From positions 62,001 through 126,000 of the forward strand of contig CANQFQ010000004.1 of NCBI GenBank assembly GCA_947599835.1: a stretch of DNA of 64,000 nucleotides. Reading direction: 5' to 3'. The DNA is from an uncultured Bacilli bacterium. Lineage in GTDB: Bacteria; Bacillota_I; Bacilli_A; RFN20; CAG-631. This document shows, in pieces, positions 60,914 through 64,000 of this stretch; positions within the stretch are counted from its first letter, which is position 1, and each line of letters opens with the position of its first letter. The translations under genes and the position numbers were made by a program. The notes under the pieces were generated by a model. That model had not been told where the DNA came from. It made no database searches and saw only the letters and a program-made list of their open reading frames with translations.

Positions 60914-60934
60914 TTGTATATTTTAAATATACAA
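60914..60934. promoter_or_regulatory. 21-base palindrome between divergent genes
   Basis: TTGTATATTT-T-AAATATACAA has perfect ten-base arms. It lies seven bases before an extended -10 (TGGTATAAT, 60938-60946) of the plus-strand gene, overlapping its -35 region, and 76 bases from the start of the minus-strand gene. A likely regulator site for one or both. Confidence 0.5.
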
Positions 60935-60980
60935 TTATGGTATAATACTGAGGACAAAGCAATGATGGGAGGATTGATGT

Positions 60981-63900
60981 ATGAGTCCACAAATTGTAAT
61001 GTACATTTTATATGGTGTACTCGCATTTATTATTTTAATCGCTACACTTACTGGTATTCGAAGAGGTTTGAATAAATCATTGTATTGGTTAGTTGTCTGT
61101 GTTTTATTCTTTGTGTTAGCTTTTTCGACCATGGGAGTCGCAAGCAAAGGAATTTATAATATGGCATTGAAAGATCGAATGCCATCGCTTTTAATTAATG
61201 TTGCTCACTTGGATGAAGAAGTAGCAAATTCGCCTGCAATCTTAAATCAAGCATTTATACTAGCACAAATTGTGATTAAAATTGTGTATTTCTTTGTTTT
61301 ATGGTTATTGTTTTATTTGATTGCTTGGATTTTATGGCTATCCGTTTTCAAAAAGTTACTTATGAAGCCTAAAAAAGGTACGAAAGTATCTTCTGCGGAA
61401 TTAAAAAAGGAAAAACAAGAAGCTAAAGAACGGGCAAAGCAAGAAAAATTAGCTTATAAAAAATTAAGTCCTGCGGAACGGGAAAAAGCTCAATTAGCAG
61501 CTAAAAATAAAGAAAAGGCAGCAAAATTAGAAGCTAAAAAACAAAAAATTGCTGAAAAGCAACAAATGAAAAATCAACCTAAACGAAAAGAAACCAAACA
61601 AGAAAAAGAAATTCGGTTAGCTAAAGAAGAAACAATGGCGCCTAAACGGAAAAAAAGGAGATTATTAGGTGGCTGTGTCGGTCTAGTTAGAGGAATTTTT
61701 AGTTGTTTTATTGTCTTATGTTTAATTAATGGTATCGCTGCGATTTTTCCTGACTTTAATCGTGAAAAAGTCAGTGCTAGTACAGAAGCCAATACGGAAA
61801 CAACGATAGATAATTATTTTTATGAATTTATAAAAAAAGAAGTTCCTTTTTTAGATACTGTTTTAGATTATGTGGAAGTCTATAAAGACTCACCTTTAAA
61901 TAAAGTAACCAAATTAAAAATTAACGGAGTTTCCTTAGACATTCGTTTTGACGATGCTTTTTTAAGCGGCAGTTATAAAATGAATGGAAAAGTCGTGAAA
62001 TTAAATTTAGTCAATGAAATGAAACAATTAGTTTCCATTGCCCAAAAAGCTTGTGAATTCTCTCAAGGTTTTGATTTTAAGAACATCAATTTTATGGCTT
62101 TAAATGAAACACAACAAAAATTATTATCAGATATTTTAAAAGCTTTAGGTAATGATGGCTTTTTAATCGGTTCTATTCCGGCAGTCATTGCCTTTGGTAT
62201 GATTCATAAAGATTTATCAAAGACGTTTGCCGAATTAGGTATTGATGATAAGACTTTTGCATCCGTTAATTGGAAAAAGGATTTAGTTTCTTTATCCACG
62301 ATTGTGAGTGAAGTTTATTCTTTAGGAGAAAATAATAATTTAAAAGCAATTGACTTTTACAATTTAGATACGGATAAAGTGGATCATATTTTACATACAT
62401 TAGCTGATTTAACAGTCATCAAACCTTCTTTAAAAATTGCTGGAACGTCATTATTGAAAAAAGAAAGTTTTAAAGAAATCATTGGTGAAATTAGTAGTGA
62501 TTTTTGGGATAAGATTACCCTTAAAGATGAAATTGTCAATATTCAAGAAATTTATGATAATTTTGTGGAATCAGGAATGGGCACGATTATCAAAGATGAA
62601 AAAGAGAATGGCGGAAAAATAAATATTCTCAAAGTATTAACTTCCTTAAGTGAATCTGGCAATGAAAGTGCAAAATTATTAATTTCTAATTTATTTGAAT
62701 CGGTTTTTGTTCAAGAAATTATCGAAAATGTTTTAAACTATTATATCGGTAAAATTGAAAATGAAACCGTTCGTGAAATGATTAACTTAGATGTTTTATA
62801 TGGACCTGATGGCACAAATGATTGGAAAGTTTGGGTCAATGAATTACAAACCGTATTAGAATTAGTCAAAGAAGTTTCGGATAGCGGAGAAATTCCATTA
62901 GATAAATTTGATATTCAAACCATCAAAAATATCTCAGTGGACACTTTATTAAAATCAAGATTGTTAAATTATGCCGCTAAATATTATTTGGTTAGTGTGG
63001 CTAAAGGAGAAAATACTTTAGGTGGCGATATTGTAAAATATATTGATTTACCTGAAAATTTAAAAGATGTGAATGCTCCTGCCTGGGAAGAACAAGAAGA
63101 ACTTAAAAAGACTTTAACAGCGATAAAGGCAATTGTTGATGAAATCGAAGATTTTAATGACATTTTAAAATCACTTCCAGAAATGATTCATGCCTTAGAT
63201 CAAAGTGATTTATTAGATTCCAATATTATTTATTATTCCTTAAATAAAGCCCTTCCATCCATCAATACCAATGTTCTTGCTATTCCAAATACACCATCGG
63301 TTTATGCCAATGGTATGATTACCAAAGAAGCCTTAAAAAGTGTGATCAGTGCTTTAAATGCTTTTGATGTAAAACAACTTTTAACCACGGATGGAACGAA
63401 AACAAAATTTAATTCCAGTATTGATAAAATTATGGGCGTGTTAACGCAATTAGATGATGAACAATTGAATCGTGTGGCAAATTCAGAAATTCTAAGAGCT
63501 ACGGTCTCTTATAATGTTGATATTTATGCCAATGAATTTATTCGTGTTCCAAATGATTGTGCTTCAGAACCGATTGAATTATTACGTTTAAATGGAAGCA
63601 CAGAAGAAAATCAAACGATTCGCATTATCAATAAAAATGAAATGGTTAATCTTTTAAAAGCGTTAAATGAATTAAAAGATGAAGAAGGCAATTTAATTGA
63701 TTTTACTTCGATCGATCAAGAGCCTGAAAAAGTTTTAAATTACATTAGTAAAGAAAGCGCACAAAAGATTTTAGTCAGCTCAAGTTCACAATATAGCAAA
63801 ATTTTACATGCTTCGATTTCAAAATTTATTATCGATAAATCCACAGAAGGTGCGATAATAGTTCCAAATAAGGCTTATCAAGATGCAGAAAAAACCTTAA

Positions 63901-64000
63901 TTAAGAGTAATGAACTCGTATCCATTATCGATACCATCAAAACAGCTAATATTGATTTCACACAATTAGAAACGAATCCAATGTCTTTAATTGATCAGTT
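60981..64000 (+). CDS. Very large membrane-anchored protein, 3' end outside window
   Basis: 1006 codons are visible with no stop to the right edge. GGGAGG lies before the ATG. The N-terminus has three membrane segments (about 5-25, 36-58, 95-120) and a CvpA-like GIRRGLNKSLYWLVV. Then comes a Lys/Glu/Ala-rich, probably coiled-coil stretch of about 100 residues (128-225; for example KEKQEAKERAKQEKLAYKK), a fourth membrane segment (about 231-256), and more than 740 residues of helical, Leu/Asp/Asn-rich extracytoplasmic sequence without recognised domains. It may link the cytoplasm and the cell surface. Function unknown. Confidence 0.8.
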   Translation, partial: MSPQIVMYILYGVLAFIILIATLTGIRRGLNKSLYWLVVCVLFFVLAFSTMGVASKGIYNMALKDRMPSLLINVAHLDEEVANSPAILNQAFILAQIVIKIVYFFVLWLLFYLIAWILWLSVFKKLLMKPKKGTKVSSAELKKEKQEAKERAKQEKLAYKKLSPAEREKAQLAAKNKEKAAKLEAKKQKIAEKQQMKNQPKRKETKQEKEIRLAKEETMAPKRKKRRLLGGCVGLVRGIFSCFIVLCLINGIAAIFPDFNREKVSASTEANTETTIDNYFYEFIKKEVPFLDTVLDYVEVYKDSPLNKVTKLKINGVSLDIRFDDAFLSGSYKMNGKVVKLNLVNEMKQLVSIAQKACEFSQGFDFKNINFMALNETQQKLLSDILKALGNDGFLIGSIPAVIAFGMIHKDLSKTFAELGIDDKTFASVNWKKDLVSLSTIVSEVYSLGENNNLKAIDFYNLDTDKVDHILHTLADLTVIKPSLKIAGTSLLKKESFKEIIGEISSDFWDKITLKDEIVNIQEIYDNFVESGMGTIIKDEKENGGKINILKVLTSLSESGNESAKLLISNLFESVFVQEIIENVLNYYIGKIENETVREMINLDVLYGPDGTNDWKVWVNELQTVLELVKEVSDSGEIPLDKFDIQTIKNISVDTLLKSRLLNYAAKYYLVSVAKGENTLGGDIVKYIDLPENLKDVNAPAWEEQEELKKTLTAIKAIVDEIEDFNDILKSLPEMIHALDQSDLLDSNIIYYSLNKALPSINTNVLAIPNTPSVYANGMITKEALKSVISALNAFDVKQLLTTDGTKTKFNSSIDKIMGVLTQLDDEQLNRVANSEILRATVSYNVDIYANEFIRVPNDCASEPIELLRLNGSTEENQTIRIINKNEMVNLLKALNELKDEEGNLIDFTSIDQEPEKVLNYISKESAQKILVSSSSQYSKILHASISKFIIDKSTEGAIIVPNKAYQDAEKTLIKSNELVSIIDTIKTANIDFTQLETNPMSLIDQ

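Noticed and set aside
1-64000. Mollicutes code 4 (TGA as Trp)
   Set aside because: Many genes end in TGA at exactly the expected place (for example 2222-2224, 37908-37910 and the ATGA overlaps), and Trp is encoded by TGG throughout.
1-64000. CRISPR arrays or intact insertion sequences
   Set aside because: No regularly spaced repeats and no transposase-like frame with terminal inverted repeats were seen. Repeats in 31500-33800 are coding repeats of the BspA-like protein, and those at 29050-29150 are Ser codons.

Overview
The window is AT-rich, densely packed bacterial DNA with the standard genetic code: TGG encodes Trp and TGA is used as a real stop, for example at 2222-2224. Strong AAGGAG-type ribosome sites, TTGACA-17-TATAAT promoters, a T-box before tyrS, CdaA, RnpM/YlxQ in the nusA operon, FeoA/FeoB with a DtxR-type regulator, and two spore-associated genes (gpr, gerQ) point to a low-GC Firmicute. 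Many Cys-anchored lipoproteins with Ser-rich linkers, InlB-type repeats and a BspA-like leucine-rich protein suggest a gut-associated Bacilli/Erysipelotrichia-like or Mollicutes-related lineage. No rRNA, tRNA, CRISPR array or intact insertion sequence was found.

Layout. 1-6.9 kb is an accessory island. It holds a C5 DNA methyltransferase cut by the left edge and resembling M.SssI, three small membrane-protein genes, a decayed copy of a sigma-factor-like gene, an orphan AbiEi-type antitoxin with a long inverted repeat over its ribosome site, and a PD-(D/E)XK plus helicase (DUF2075) protein. 6.9-16 kb is mixed core: DUF4127, the spore protease gpr, fmt, a tandem thioredoxin-like lipoprotein, an ECF-sigma-like protein with a long extra domain (the intact relative of the decayed copy), cdaA, a family 6 DNA glycosylase and an esterase. 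16-20.4 kb has a heterodimeric ABC exporter with an attenuator-like leader, divergent from an XRE regulator. 20.6-22.8 kb has DUF4434, ung and gerQ. 22.9-26.5 kb is a ferrous-iron uptake operon and a DtxR-family regulator sharing three palindromic boxes.

26.6-42.5 kb: HU, VanZ, a PHP phosphoesterase, a run of surface lipoproteins including a 1111-residue BspA-like protein, methylglyoxal synthase, a secreted metallo-beta-lactamase-fold protein, a polyamine pair (agmatinase-like gene plus a tandem-fused S-adenosylmethionine decarboxylase homologue), another lipoprotein and three membrane proteins. 42.6-51.7 kb: cold-shock protein, a LacI-type regulator, T-box/tyrS, then rimP-nusA-rnpM-ylxQ-infB-rbfA and a DUF368 transporter. 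51.8-64 kb: an M6 metalloprotease lipoprotein, a lipoprotein, an ABC/DUF1854/ABC cassette in which both exporters carry the same zinc ribbon, an RluA enzyme, an unknown membrane protein, and a very large membrane-anchored protein running off the right edge.

The most unusual items are the fused SpeD homologue, whose predicted active-site residues are split between its halves as in the eukaryotic enzyme but in the opposite order; the zinc-ribbon ABC/DUF1854 cassette; the sigma-like gene and its internally deleted pseudogene copy; and the AbiEi gene with its 24-nt-arm inverted repeat. All assignments come from reading the sequence and recalled family motifs; no database search was run.
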